A DNA stretch of 64,000 bases from Balaenoptera acutorostrata (taxonomy: Eukaryota > Chordata > Mammalia > Artiodactyla > Balaenopteridae). Under the pieces are notes generated by a model. The model had not been told where the DNA came from. It saw only the letters and a list, made by a program, of their open reading frames with translations, and made no database searches. Below, piece after piece: positions 45,180-57,200 of this stretch (within the stretch, counting starts at the first letter, position 1; the number at the start of each line of letters is the position of its first letter). The stretch spans positions 59,369,636 to 59,433,635 of the forward strand of contig NC_080075.1 of assembly GCF_949987535.1 (NCBI RefSeq), in the 5' to 3' direction. Position numbers and translations under genes: made by a program.

Positions 45180-45640
45180 TGTAGCTGGACAGAGTCAGGG
45201 TTCTCAGTTGCAAGCAACAGAAACTGACTGATTTAAGCAGAAAAGGAATTTGTTGAAAAGCTATGGAGTAACTCATAATCACTGAGAAGCTTGGAAAACA
45301 GGCTCAGAACACACAAGAACTGGGAACTTAAGATCCTATCCAAGGCCACAGGTACAGTCACAGCCTAGAAAAGGTGAGATGAGGGTACCCCTGCAGCCAC
45401 TGCCTAGGGCTGCACCTCCGCTTGCACCGTCACCGTCTTCAGCCCTGGACACTAGATACCACCATGGGCACTGGGAGCCTGGATATTTTTGTCACCCTGC
45501 AGCCTCCCCCAGAAAGGATTCTCCAATGTCCCTGTTTGTTGGTGCCAGTGACTTCTGATACTATCTGGAGCAAGTGCACCTGATTGGCCAAGTCTTGGTG
45601 TCCATGTCCTAGCTGCAAAGGAGACTAGTCTCTTGGAGGG
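45180..45640. repeat. old interspersed repeat, family not assigned
   Basis: AGGGTTCTCAGTTGCAAGCA, ACAGAAACTGACTGATTTAA and GATTGGCCAAGTCTTGGTGT form a pattern shared with 37140-37700 in the same window. Likely an old LTR or LINE-derived repeat. Confidence 0.45.
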
Positions 45641-47599
45641 ACTTCTAGAAGACTAGAAAGCTCTTTCTTAGGGCACTGAGATTCATGAAGTGATAAATGT
45701 CCCAAACATGAGAAGGGAGTTCAGATGCTGAGTAGCCAAAAATGATCCTAAGCTCCCTCCCTTCCTCTAATCCCATGTGAAAGGGAGAGCCTGAGTCAAC
45801 ACTGGCCTGCCAGAGGATTAGAAATGAGTTCAGTATACACATTCCAGCACTAAGGCCAGTATCCACTGACCTAGAAGCAAGCCCCCTAGGCAGGCAAGGC
45901 CAGCACAACCAGATTGAATTTCCCTAAGAGGAGAAGGGAGAGACTTCTCCCTGGCTGCCCGCTCCCTCCAGCCTCAGTGAGAAGGGGAGAGGGAGCGGTG
46001 GAGAGGCTCCCTGGGAGCGAGAAGAGCAGTCCCTCCAGCTCTAGCGGCCTCTCCACGTGCACCTGGATCGGCTCCGCCTACTCCAGCCAGCCTTTTCTCA
46101 GCAACAGGAAGGAAATCCAAGCTGCCGCCATCTGAAAACAAAAGCATGTGTCAAAGATATTTACTTTTGGCCTTGATCTCTCATCCCAGACCCGCTGCTT
46201 AGACTTTTGAGAATTTATGGATCCTGACATATGGTGATTCATCTTGGTTTTGTCACTGCTAGCCGCCAAGCACAAGGGCTGGCATCCGAGATGGGGCTGG
46301 GTGGCTAGGGAGAGGGGATACGTGTGCTCATCAGCAACCCCTCAAAGCCCCAGGCCACAGTTTCCTCTTACTGACGTTGCCCAGCCTGGGGTGGGGGGGT
46401 TAATCTGTGGCTTATTTTCCGTTTGTTTATTTTAGCCCACCACGCATTTAGCAAGTTGGTTTAAAAACAAAACAAAACAAAAAAGCCCCAAATAAAACCA
46501 AAAAAGGAAACTCTTTTTTGAGTCATCTGATTATTTGTTCTCTGCCTTTAGAAGAGAGGCAAACTAACCCCAAAGTGTAGCGCTTGTTGAAGGATCATAT
46601 ACGGGGTCAGGCAGTCCCTCAAGCCACTCTCAGGCCCCTGGGGTGGGCCCTTGGTGACACGCTGTTTTCCTTTATCGCTTTCCTGGGGATGTGGCTGGGA
46701 AGTGCCTTCTGGGTTGGGTGGGTAATTCCAACCATCTGCTTCTAGCCTGGGGAGAGGAAGTTTGGGTGGGAAGTGGAATGTAGCTTTTCCCAGCCATGCT
46801 TCCTCTACCTCTCACCACAAACCTAGATTCTTACAGCATCCCCACCTTTTTCTTAAGGCTGTTAGAGCTCCTGGGGGACCCACGCATGAAGCCTTCATAA
46901 AAGCTCTGGGCCGCTGAAAACTTCTGAGTTCCCCCTTATTAATCAGATCATTAGAAAAAAAAATAGCATATATTAGCTCAACTCTTTATAAAAATGCCTT
47001 CACTGAGCCAAAGTTCAATACTAGAGTCCCAAATTTCTTACAAAGTAAACATAAGAAATAGAAAAACAAACAAACAAACAAACCACCCACATTTTTGGTA
47101 TCTTCTGAAAACTCAGTTAAAGACATTTTCCATTATGTTTCTCAGTGTCCTGTCTTTTAGGATCTATGTGATAAATTTCATTTAGAATTTATCATGAGGA
47201 AAAAGATTGTTTCCTCATGAGCTAATATTGCTTCCTTTTCTTCAGACAATAAGAGTGACATAACCAATTGTGTTTCCCATTTTGCTTTGACTGTCAGGGA
47301 GCCTGGACTTAAATTTAATACCCATTTACAAAATTATCTATCTCTAGCTCCTGGTCTTCCCCTTCTGTGTGGTCCCTCATCTCCCCTTTCATCTTTACTT
47401 GAACTGCCTCACCTATTTGTACATTTAATTTCAGCTACATCACAGTTTTTAAAGAACAGGCAAAGTGTAACAAACAGCAAAACTAACCACCAAATCAGTA
47501 ATGTGACCAAGGTCACCTAGAACTTGATCTCACTTCCCTGATGTCCCCTTGGAGAGACTCACAGGCTAGACACATGCAACTATTAGAAGAATATGTTCA
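45641..47599. other. unassigned intergenic sequence
   Basis: No gene recognised. Simple (AAAAC)n at about 46463-46482 and (AAAC)n at about 47060-47085. 45900-46130 is locally GC-rich without a convincing gene. Confidence 0.45.
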
Positions 47600-47730
47600 A
47601 GTATTAAATGAGAATAAGGGTTTTAGGGACTGAGGAGACAGATCAGTGAAGACTGGGACAGTCAAGGAAGGCTTCTCGAAGGAGGCAGTACTTATTGTAA
47701 GCTTTGAAGGCTTGGAGTTAGTTTCAGGGG
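47600..47730 (+). repeat. L2 LINE fragment
   Basis: CTGGGACAGTCAAGGAAGGC, TTCTCGAAGGAGGCAGTACT and AAGCTTTGAAGGCTTGGAG fit the L2 plus-strand pattern. Confidence 0.6.
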
Positions 47731-48164
47731 TTCATTTCATTGGACCAGCTGTATGGTTTGGTTGAATTACAGGAAGCATTGGGGCAAGTACCTGGGAATT
47801 TGTCTGATTGGCTCTTTCCTGGGGACAGTTTCTGAACTCCTCTGAGCAGCCAGTGCATTGCTTTCTAGGAGAAACTATGTGAAGGCGATCGGGTGAGTCC
47901 TCAGTAAAGGGTGGGACTGGTCTAGCCACTATATTGGCATTTTAGATGGGATAATTCTTCATTGGAACTGTTCTACATACTGCAGTATCTTTAGCATCCT
48001 GGTTCACACCCACTAGATGCTCATAGCAATCCCCAGTCACTGGGACAGCCCCAAATTCCTACACATTTTCCCCAACGCCCCCTGGAGGACAGTAGCCACC
48101 CAGGTGAGACCTACCCCTCCCTCAAATACCCGAGATTCTCCTCTCTGGTCTGCCATCCACAACT

Positions 48165-48333
48165 AGGATTTCCAGATTTAGCAAAAAAAATATAGAACAC
48201 CCAATTAAATTTGAATTTCAAATAAACAATGAATAATTTTTTAGTGTTAAGTATGTCCCCAATATTGCACTACTCGTTGTTTATCAAAAAATTCAAATTT
48301 TACTAGTGGTCTTTATTTTATCTGGAAGCCCTA
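48165..48333. repeat. palindromic DNA-transposon-like element
   Basis: Left arm TCCAGATTTAGC ... TTAAATTTGAATTTC ... AAACAATGAATAATT is mirrored by the right arm, whose reverse complement reads TTCCAGATAAAATAAAG ... AAATTTGAATTTTT ... AAACAACGAGTA. The arms are about 65 bp around a short centre (TATGTCCCCAATATTGCA). It looks like an old miniature inverted-repeat element; the family is not named. Confidence 0.7.
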
Positions 48334-48704
48334 CCCACAGCCCATCACCACCACCTACAAGCCCGTCTCCCAGAAATTCCCTTGGGCTGGTCACTGTGGT
48401 GTGTGCTGAGCCATCCCCTACTTCTTCCCTGCAGGATCCGTCTATTCTGTATTTCAGTTCCTGGCGTTCCATCTCTGTGGGATAAGTCTCAGCGCGATGG
48501 TAAATACTTTTAATCAGATGAACAGATTATTCCTAATAGGTAGGCTAGTTACCCCATCTAGGTATCATCTTACATTAACCTGGTTAAAGTATACACCAGT
48601 CTCCAGAAGTCTCTCAGATTGAACGGTGGTGGGGAGGAAGGACGGACGGAAACAGGAAGCATTCCTAGGGCTAACAGCTTATGCTATGTGACCCTAAATT
48701 CCAA

Positions 48705-48893
48705 TGAGTGTCAATTTTGCCTGCACAATGGGGAGCTTTAAACGCTGTTGATGTCTAGTCCTACCCTCAGAGACTCTGAGTGAATTATTCTGGGATGGAG
48801 CCTGGCATTGGGGACTTTTTAAAGCCCTAACCTCCCCCACCCCTACCCAGGGTCTCCCTAACTTACAGCCGAGGTTGAGAATCACTCCTCCAC
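48705..48893 (+). mobile_element. MER5A-like hAT element
   Basis: AGACTCTGAGTGAATTATTC, GCCTGGCATTGGGGACTTTT and the end GCCGAGGTTGAGAATCACTC match MER5A, a non-autonomous hAT-Charlie transposon. Confidence 0.7.
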
Positions 48894-48899
48894 TTCCTG

Positions 48900-50884
48900 A
48901 GAAAAGCGAGAGAAAGGAGAGAGCAAGATAAAGGTCGAGAGGGGAAAGAGAGAGAATGAGACCTGGTTTCAGGGGCTCTGCCCGGCATTGGTCATCAAGG
49001 GGATTTGGAAGAATCCAGAGGCAAACACATTCCACTCGAGCAGGGGAAAAAAAATGTTCAAGAAAGTAATATACTTCGAATGCGTTCCATTTAGAGCAAA
49101 ACAGATGTGAAAAAGCACTTCTGAAAAGCCCAGAGAGTGTTTCATTTTGTGCCAAACACTGTCCTTAGAGATGCCCCAGCTAACCAAAAAAAAAAAAAAA
49201 AGAGTCCCCTAGAGAGAGTCCCATTTTTCTTTATTATCCGGTGAGTCTAACCCACGCCAGGACCAGGTTCAGAAGCCGGGCTGCTCACACGCGTGGCCTT
49301 CCTGGTGTTAGCTGAGGAGCAAGCTTCCGATATCACCATGGGCACCTCAGCGAAAGAGCCATCCCTTCTTGCTCCACGTGGGCTCTGAGCCCAGAGTGTC
49401 AGTCCCTGTGCCGTCAGCACACGCCGGCCTCGACAAGTAGGGCAGCATCGACATGGCTCTACCAAGAGGTACTTGCCGCTGGCAGGAAGCTGCTTCTGCA
49501 GAATTAAAAACCATCAGAGTTGATCAAAGGAAGTGCAGGGTAGGCTGGCGGGCGGGCCAGATCCTAATCTCCACTTGTTGGCCTCACACATCACTGCACA
49601 TGAGTCACCCCGCTGAGCTCAGCAGACATGCTGTTTGGATTAGGCTTTTACAGGCGAGGTTTGCCAAGCTTGCCTCTGCCGGCTCGCTGCACAGAGCAGT
49701 AGAGAGGCGAGGGAGGAAGGTGGGTTGTGGGTTAGATGTGGTTGCTCAGGTGCCAGGGGGGGAGGCGGTTGGCTCCCCAGCTACACAGGACAGTGGCAGC
49801 AGGGGGTGGTTGTGAGTCCCACTGTCCCCCGCCCATCTTCTCAGCTCAGCTCCACGAACCCCATTAGGATCAACGGAGCCCACACCAGGCCTACACATCC
49901 TTCCTCTCTTGCCAGCTCTCCAATTAAGATGTACTATTACAGGACTCACATCTTGCCTTCACTCAACCATTTGCCTCTCAACGAGCAGGAATTCCTTTTC
50001 TCAAAAGCAGGCAACACTTCATCACTCAGGCATCTTGCTCAAATGCAGTGGAGTCCAGCAAAAAAGGGAGGGAAGTCAGAAAATAAAAATTCCTAAATTA
50101 AGAGCCAATCCATAAAAGCAGGGCTTCCCCTAGTGCCTAGCTGGTGTGACATCACCATGAGTTACTCAATGAAAATGGTGTCAGAGTAGCGGCTCGATTA
50201 CATGTGGAAGATTTCCTCAAGAAACAGAAGTCTGCAGAAAATGAATAGGGGTAGAGGATACTCTGCACTTAGGTCTTTGGGGGGCTGCCTCCAGAGGGGC
50301 TGATTTCCCTGGGCAGAGAGCTAAATGGGATTCTCTTCCAAACAGTGCCTAGCAGGGTCTTGGTACTAAGGAGTGGCAGTAGAGGTAACCCAGTGGTTTG
50401 TTTTGCAATGGTAGGAACAAGATCAAAATCCTTTGTCTCCGATTCTGCCAAGTTTTGCTTCTGTGCATGGTAACTTGGGAAGAAGCAGCCCCCATTACTT
50501 TGTAAGCCAAGGATTCTTGGCTTGTAGTCTCTGCTGGGATTCTCTTTAGAGTATTTTAGACTCTCATTTATTAAAAGCATCTAAATGGAGGTGGCAGTTC
50601 TTGACACTTTCAAAATAAATGTTGCCACCGGTCCTTACACCACTCTTGACTCTAAACCACAAATTTCCAAACTTAACCATTGCTCAATTAGCTGTAATTT
50701 AAAAAGTATTTCTTGTTCCTGGCTTCAGGTTTCTTTTCACCTATCTATAATTCTCAGGGTGCTCAAATTTGCTCATGAAACCTGTCCTTTCCTTCCTTTC
50801 CTCCTTTATTATTTTCACTTAAAAATGCAAATGGAGACAGAGGGTACTACCCTGGGTAGGATTCCAGTCACTAAAGCACAGCAC
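48900..50884. other. unassigned intergenic sequence
   Basis: Partly GC-rich around 49250-49850 and free of recognised repeats. Frames of 103-153 codons occur on both strands without a recognisable domain or consistent splice structure. A16 at about 49186-49201. Confidence 0.4.
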
Positions 50885-51110
50885 AGCAGTGACTGTTAGG
50901 TGAACCTGCTTGAACCCCAGCTTGGCCACCAACTCCCAATGTGACCTTGGAGCAATTTTCTTAACCCCTCACAGTCCCAAATTCCTCAGCTGTAAAATGT
51001 GGATAAAAATCACCCTAAACTCATTGATGAGGACTAAATGAGCTAAGGCAAGAAAAACATTCAGTAAAGTCCCTGGCACCCAGTAAATACATAATCAATG
51101 CATTATTATT
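50885..51110 (+). repeat. MIR SINE
   Basis: CCAATGTGACCTTGGAGCAA, TCCTCAGCTGTAAAATGTGG and TCCCTGGCACCCAGTAAATA fit MIR in plus orientation. Confidence 0.85.
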
Positions 51111-51800
51111 TCTATTACAGTAATTACTCTGCAACCAGCATTACATAGCTAATGGTGGTAAGCTTAATTGGATTTTACCAATAACGTTTCTTCCTTCTGA
51201 AATTCCTCAGTGCCCAGAGAGCTAACATTTGCTTTAATCAAAAGTATTTGCTTGATGGTGCCTGTGCATCCTTCGTTAGGAAAAGACCATAGGAGGGGAG
51301 GAGGAAGAGAGGATTGTGTATCAGTTATGAAAAGAAGGTATTTTCCCTTGGGGGTTCCTTTCTATAACTAGAAGGAAAGTCTCAACTCTTGAGGGCTTGC
51401 TATGGATGGGGGTCAGAGGGTGCAGATTCACATCTTAATGGAATCTGTTAGTGGAGGAAGTCATAGGTAGGAACGTGATGTGGCTCAATGTATCAAAAAG
51501 GCACATCTACCGAGTTTCTGGGTAACAGGGGATGATGTAAGGAGTAGAGGTCTTTCTGTTTAGAAAGGCACCGTGATGGGCAGCATTTCTAGTGCACGGG
51601 TAGGCCCTGGGCATAGTCTACAGGGGGGAGCTGAGAAAAGGGGAATTGGAGCTGCTTTGCATAACAAAAGTAAGGCATGTCCCCATTTAGATTTAGTTGG
51701 GGAGAATATGTTGGAAGATTGGAATATGTGTAGGAAGATTCTCCCCTCCCTTCCTTAATATGGATTTGGACTGAGACTAATGGTTTGTCTTTGGGGGGGG

Positions 51801-51849
<49 letters not shown>

Positions 51850-52189
51850 AGAGTTACTCACAGGCAATCAGAAGACCGCAGCAAGAATGAGGAGGGGTAT
51901 CTTGACTACGTGCTGGCAGAGGGACCCTGAAGAGAACAAGAACTGGAGAAATGAAGCCTCCCTTGGATTGTTCTGGACGTCATCTAACTACGTGGCATTA
52001 TTTCTAACTGAGTAACTCAGACTTTGAGAAATGCATGGCTGTGGATTATCTTTACCTTACAGATGATCCTATTTGTGGTAGGGGGTAAGGGTGGGGTGGA
52101 TCTTGTTGAGTGGGGATATCATGGGCCGGGTAGGGGAGTTGCATTAAAATGTAAACACAGTGATAGCTTGTATTCTTTGTCTTTTGTGT
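51111..52189. other. unassigned intergenic sequence with one large microsatellite
   Basis: No gene found. The 92-codon minus-strand frame at 51589-51867 is driven by the (GA)n repeat. Confidence 0.45.
51793..51845. repeat. compound G8(TG)n(GA)n microsatellite
   Basis: G8, then (TG)4, then about 18 GA dinucleotides. It is a long purine-rich run on the plus strand, so triplex (H-DNA) formation is possible. Confidence 0.95.
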
Positions 52190-52262
52190 GCTTTAATCCC
52201 AGCACCTAGAACAGTGCCTGGGACATCGTTGGTACTTAGTAAACATTTGTTGAATTAATGAA
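52190..52262 (+). repeat. L2-type 3' tail
   Basis: CCCAGCACCTAGAACAGTGC followed by GTAAACATTTGTTGAATTAA is the common L2 3' end. Confidence 0.7.
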
Positions 52263-52548
52263 TTTTGCCATGGAGAAAAGTAGGCTCACAGAGGAAAAGA
52301 AGAAACAGAGGTTGGGCCTTGGGGCTGGTCATTAAGGATAGGAAATGGGCCATGCCTATGAAGACACCCTGCTAAGGTTTTTTTCCTTCTTCCCTTGGCC
52401 TCTGGGAACAATCATATTTAATATTCAGATTTTTTCCGCTTCTACATATCCCCAAATTTTCAATGAAGTGGCTTACACACACACGTTAGAGGTGTAGAAT
52501 TAAGTGACAAGACAACAAAGGCAAATGTGGCTTCCCTGCATTGTCCCT

Positions 52549-52985
52549 TGTATTAGTTTCCTATGGCTGGTATAACAAACTGCCACAAATGCCACAAATT
52601 TATTATCTTACTGGTCTGCAGGTTAGAAGACCTAAAATCAAGGCATCTGCAGGGCTGCATTCCTTCTGAAGGCACCAGGCGAGAATCTGTTTTCTTGCCC
52701 TTTTCAGCTTCTAAACACAGCCTGCATTCCTTGGTCTTTTCCTCACATCCCTCTGACCTCTGCTTCCATTGTCACATCTCCCTCTCTGACTCTTACTCTC
52801 TTTCTCTTATAAGGACCCTTGTGATTACATCGTGTTCACCCAGATATTCCAGGACAATCTCCCCAACTCAAGGTCCTTAACTTAATCACATCTGCAAGTC
52901 CTTTTGCCATGTAAGGTAACATATTCACAGATTCCAGAATGTGGACATTCTTGGGGGCCATTGTTCTGCCTACCGCATCCCTGAG
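52549..52985 (+). repeat. old interspersed repeat starting TGTATTAGTTTCC
   Basis: TGTATTAGTTTCCTATGGCT, TTCTTGCCCTTTTCAGCTTC, TTATAAGGACCCTTGTGATT and AATCACATCTGCAAGTCCTT form a familiar and well-preserved mammalian repeat of about 430 bp. I am sure it is interspersed but not of its family name. The 105-codon frame inside is not a gene. Confidence 0.7.
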
Positions 52986-54010
52986 GCACCATCGGTGTCA
53001 TGTCCAGGGAAGATGGCAGCCCCAGAACATAGGCCAAGACCCACACTCCAGCGAGCAGAGACCCTGGCTGAGTGTGGAGTTTAAGGGCAGGTGAAAGCAG
53101 AGGAATAGGCAGCAGCCTGGACTGGCTTTGGAGATGAGAGACCCATCTCTTTCTGCAAATATACTGGAGGAAAGTGATTCTTAGTGACAGAGACAGAAAG
53201 ATAGAGTCTGCTCTTATGGATAGAGGGGCTGTCTAGGCAGCAGACACTAAGCTTACAGCCCTTTTCCAGTTTGGGGGTTAAGAATTTGAAACAATTTGTA
53301 AAGTGCAGTGTCTGGTTTATGGCAGGTGCACAATTCAGTAAGAGCCATCTATTATTAAAACCAGAAGGAAAGGGGGCAGGGGGGCTCCAGAGCCCCAGCT
53401 GCCGGAGGAAGCAGGTCATACACAGCTCTACATCCCCAACCCCGGGAAAACAGGAAGAAGACCTGTCACGAGGGAATAAGGTATGAGGCAGGTGTGCAGA
53501 GGTAGAGTTTCAAATGCCCTTTATCTTAACTTCTTCCCATACAAGCTAGGAGGAAGCATCTGGCCAGTTCTCTAATGAAACTTGGAACTCACTGCTGAAG
53601 TCAAGAAGAAAATATTTTTGTGGTTTTTCTGTGGGGGAAGAAAGCAATAAATTTTTCTGTTGTTGAAGGAACACCTTTCAGTGGTGTAGCTCTGAGAGGG
53701 ATGTATTATTATTAAAGCATACATGCCTGAAAGTTTGTTAGTCAGGACACTGGGAAGCTTCATGTAGACCCTGAAGGGTAAGAACAAAGGATGAGCTGGT
53801 GGTCCCAAGCTCAAAGGTAGTCACAGTAGATACAGATTTAAGAAACTGACATTCCTAATAGAACAGCTAGGTTTTTGCGGTGAGTGTTGGCTCTGGAAAG
53901 CTCATCTGTATCTCCCCACGGATTTCTTACACAGTCCCTGCTCAGCAAGGAGCATCTGTTTTCAGTCGGCCTGCTCTTATCAGTCGGGTGTGGTAGGAGA
54001 AGAGGACAAG
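52986..54010. other. unassigned intergenic sequence left of the L1
   Basis: No gene or named repeat. Overlapping 112- and 71-codon frames at 53081-53486 have no recognisable domain. Confidence 0.45.
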
Positions 54011-54144
54011 GTCTTGCTCTTTTTTTTTTTTTCCACTTAAAAATTTTTTTTAATTTTTTTAAATATTTATTTATTTTCTTATTAGTCATCCATTTTACAC
54101 ACATCAGTGTATACAGGTCAATCCCAATCTCCCAGTTCATCACA

Positions 54145-54165
54145 CCCCCACCCCCACCCCCCGCC
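54145..54165 (-). other. G-rich tract of the L1 3' UTR
   Basis: On the L1 sense strand, four G-runs separated by single bases (GGGGGGTGGGGGTGGGGGTG) can form a G-quadruplex, a known feature of L1 3' UTRs. Confidence 0.8.
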
Positions 54166-54250
54166 GCTTCCCCCCTTGGTGTCCATACGTTTGTTCTCTA
54201 TATCTGTGACTCAATTTCTGCCCTACAAACCGGTTCATCTGTACCATTTT

Positions 54251-57200
54251 CTAGGTTCCACATATATGCGTTAATATATGATACTTGTTTTTCTCTTCCT
54301 GACTTACTTCACTCTGTATGACAGTCTCTAGACCCATCCACATCTCAACAAATGACCCAATTTCGTTCCTTTTTATGGCTGAGTAATATTCCATTGTATA
54401 TATGTACCACTTCTTCTTTATCCATTCGTCTGTCAATGGGCATTTAGGTTGCTTCCATGACCTGGCTATTGTAAATAGTGCTGCAATGAACAGTGGGGTG
54501 CATGTGTCTTTTGGAATTATGGTTTTCTCTGAGTATATGCCCAGTAGTGGGATTGCTGCATCATATGGTAATTTTACTTTTTATTTTTTAAGGAACCTCC
54601 ATACTGTTCTCCATAGTGGCTGTATCAATTTACATTCCTACCAACAGTGCAAGAGGGTTCCCTTTTCTCCACACCCTCTCCAGCATTTGTTGTTTGTAGA
54701 TTTTCTGATGATGCCCATTCTAACTGGTGTGAGGTGGTACCTCATTGTAGTTATGATTTGCAATTCTCTAATAATTAGTGATGTTGAGCAGCTTTTCATG
54801 TGCTTCTTGGCCATCTGTATGTCTTCTTTGGAGAAATGTCTATTTAGGTCTTCTGCCCATTTTTGGATTGGGTTGTTTGTTTTTTTAATATTGAGCTTCA
54901 TGAGCTGTTTGTTATATTTTGGAGATTAATCCTTTGTCCGATGATTCCTTTGCAAATATTTTCTCCCATTCTGAGGGTTGTCTTTTTGTCTTGTTATGGT
55001 TTCCTTTGATGTGCAAAAGCTTTGAAGTTTCATTAGGTACCATTTGTTTATTTTTGTTTTTATTTCCATTACTCTAGGAGGTGGATCAAAAAATATCTTG
55101 CGGTGGTTTATGTCAAAGTGTGTTCTTCCTATGTTTTCCTCTAAGAGTTCTATAGTGCCCTGTCTTACATTTAGGTCTCAAATCCATTTTGAGTTTATTT
55201 TTGTGTATGGTGTTAGGGAGTGTTCTAATTTCATTCTTTTACATGTAGCTGTCCAGTTTTCCCAGCACCACTTATTGAAGAGACTGTCTTTTCTCCATTG
55301 TATATCCTTGCCTCCTTTGTCATAGATTAGTTGACCATAGGTGCGTGGGTTTATCTCTGGGCTTTCTATCCTGTTCCATTGATCTATATTTCTGTTTTAG
55401 TGCCAGTACCATATTGTCTTGATTACTGTAGCTTTGTAGTATAGTCTGAAGTCAGGGAGTCTGATTCCTCCAGCTCCGTTTTTTTCCCTCAGGACTGCTT
55501 TGGCTATTCAGGGTCTTTTGTGTCTCCATAAAAATTTTAAGATTTTTTGTTCTAGTTCCATAAAAAATGCCATTGGTAATTTGATAGGGATTGCATTGAA
55601 TCTGTAGATTGCTTTGGGTAGTATAGTCATTTTCACAATATTGATTCTTCCAATCCAAGAACATGGTATATCTCTCCATCTGTTGGTATCATCTTTAATT
55701 TCTTTCATCAGTGTCTTATAGTTTTCTGCATTACAGTTCTTTTGTCTCCCTAGGTAGGTTTATTCCGAGGTATTTTATTCTTTTTGTTGCAATGGCAAAT
55801 GGGAGTGTCTCCTTAATTTCTCTTCCAGAGTTTTCATCATTAGTGTATAAGAATGCAAGAGATTTCTGTGCATTAATTTTGTATCCTGCAACTTTACCAA
55901 ATTCATTGATTAGCTCTAGTAGTTTTCTGGTGGCATCTTTAGGATTCTCTATGCATGGTATCATGTCATCTGCAAACAGTGACAGTTTTACTTCTTCTTT
56001 TCCAATTTGTATTCCTTTTATTTCTTTTTCTTCTCTGATTGCCGTGGCTAGGACTTCCAAAACTATGTTGAATAATAGTGGTGAGAGTGGACATGCTTGT
56101 CTTGCTCCTGATCTTAGAGGAAATGCTTTCAGTTTTTCACCATTGAGAATGATGTTTGCTGTGGGTTTGTTGTAGATGGCCTTTATTATGTTGAGGTAGG
56201 TTCCCTCTATGCCCACTTTCTGGAGAGTTTTTATCAGAAATGGGTGTTGAATTTTGTCAAAAGCTTTTTCTGCATCTATTGAGATGATCATATGGTTCTT
56301 CTTCTTCATTTTGTTAATATGGTGTATCACATTGATTGATTTGCATATATTGAAGAATCCTTGCATCTCTGGGATAAATCCCACTTGATCATGGTGTATG
56401 ATCCTTTTAATATGTTGTTGGATTCTGTTTGCTAGTATTTTGTTGAGGATTTTTGCATCTATATTCATCAGTGATATTGGTCTGTAATTTTCTTTTTTTG
56501 TAGTATCTTTCTGTGGTTTTGGTATCAGGGTGATGGTGGCCTCATAGGATGAGCTTGGGAATTTTCCTTCCTCTGCAATTTTTTGGAAGAGTTTGAGAAG
56601 GATGGGTGTTAGCTCTTCTCTAAATGTTTGATAGAATTCACCTGTGAAGCCATCTGGTCCTGGACTTTTGTTTGTTGGAAGATTTTTAATCACAGTTTCA
56701 ATTTCATTACTTGTGATTGGTCTGTTCATACTTTCTATTTCTTCCTGGTTCAGTCTTGGAAGGTTATACCTTTCTAAGAATTTGTCCATTTCTTCCAGGT
56801 TGTCCATTTTATTGGCATAGAGTTGCTTGTAGTAGTCTCTTAGGATGCTTTGTATTTCTGCGGTGTCTGTTGTAACTTCTCCTTTTTCATTTCTAATTTT
56901 ATTGATTTGAGTCCTCTCCCTCTTTTTCTTGATGAGTCTGGCTAATGGTTTATCAATTTTGTTAATCTTCTCAAAGAACCAGCTTTTAGTTTTATTGATC
57001 TTTGCTATTGTCTTCTTTGTTTCTATTTCATTTATTTCTGCTCTGATCTTTATGATTTCTTTCCTTCTGCTAACTTTGGGTTTTGTTTGTTCTTCTTTCT
57101 CTAGTTCCTTTAGGTGTAAGGTTAGATTGTTTATTTGAGATTCTTCTTGTTTCTTGAGGTAGGCTTGTATAGCTATAAACTTCCCTCTTAGAACTGCTTT

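Noticed and set aside
48694..49155. 153-codon minus-strand frame
   Set aside because: It overlaps a MER5A-like transposon and a purine-rich stretch. No domain and no splice context; treated as chance.
51589..51867. 92-codon minus-strand frame with a serine-leucine run
   Set aside because: The run is the translated (GA)n microsatellite.
54402..54929. 175-codon plus-strand frame
   Set aside because: Antisense shadow of the L1 ORF2 C-terminus and 3' region.
55711..56175. 154-codon plus-strand frame
   Set aside because: Antisense shadow of the L1 reverse transcriptase region.
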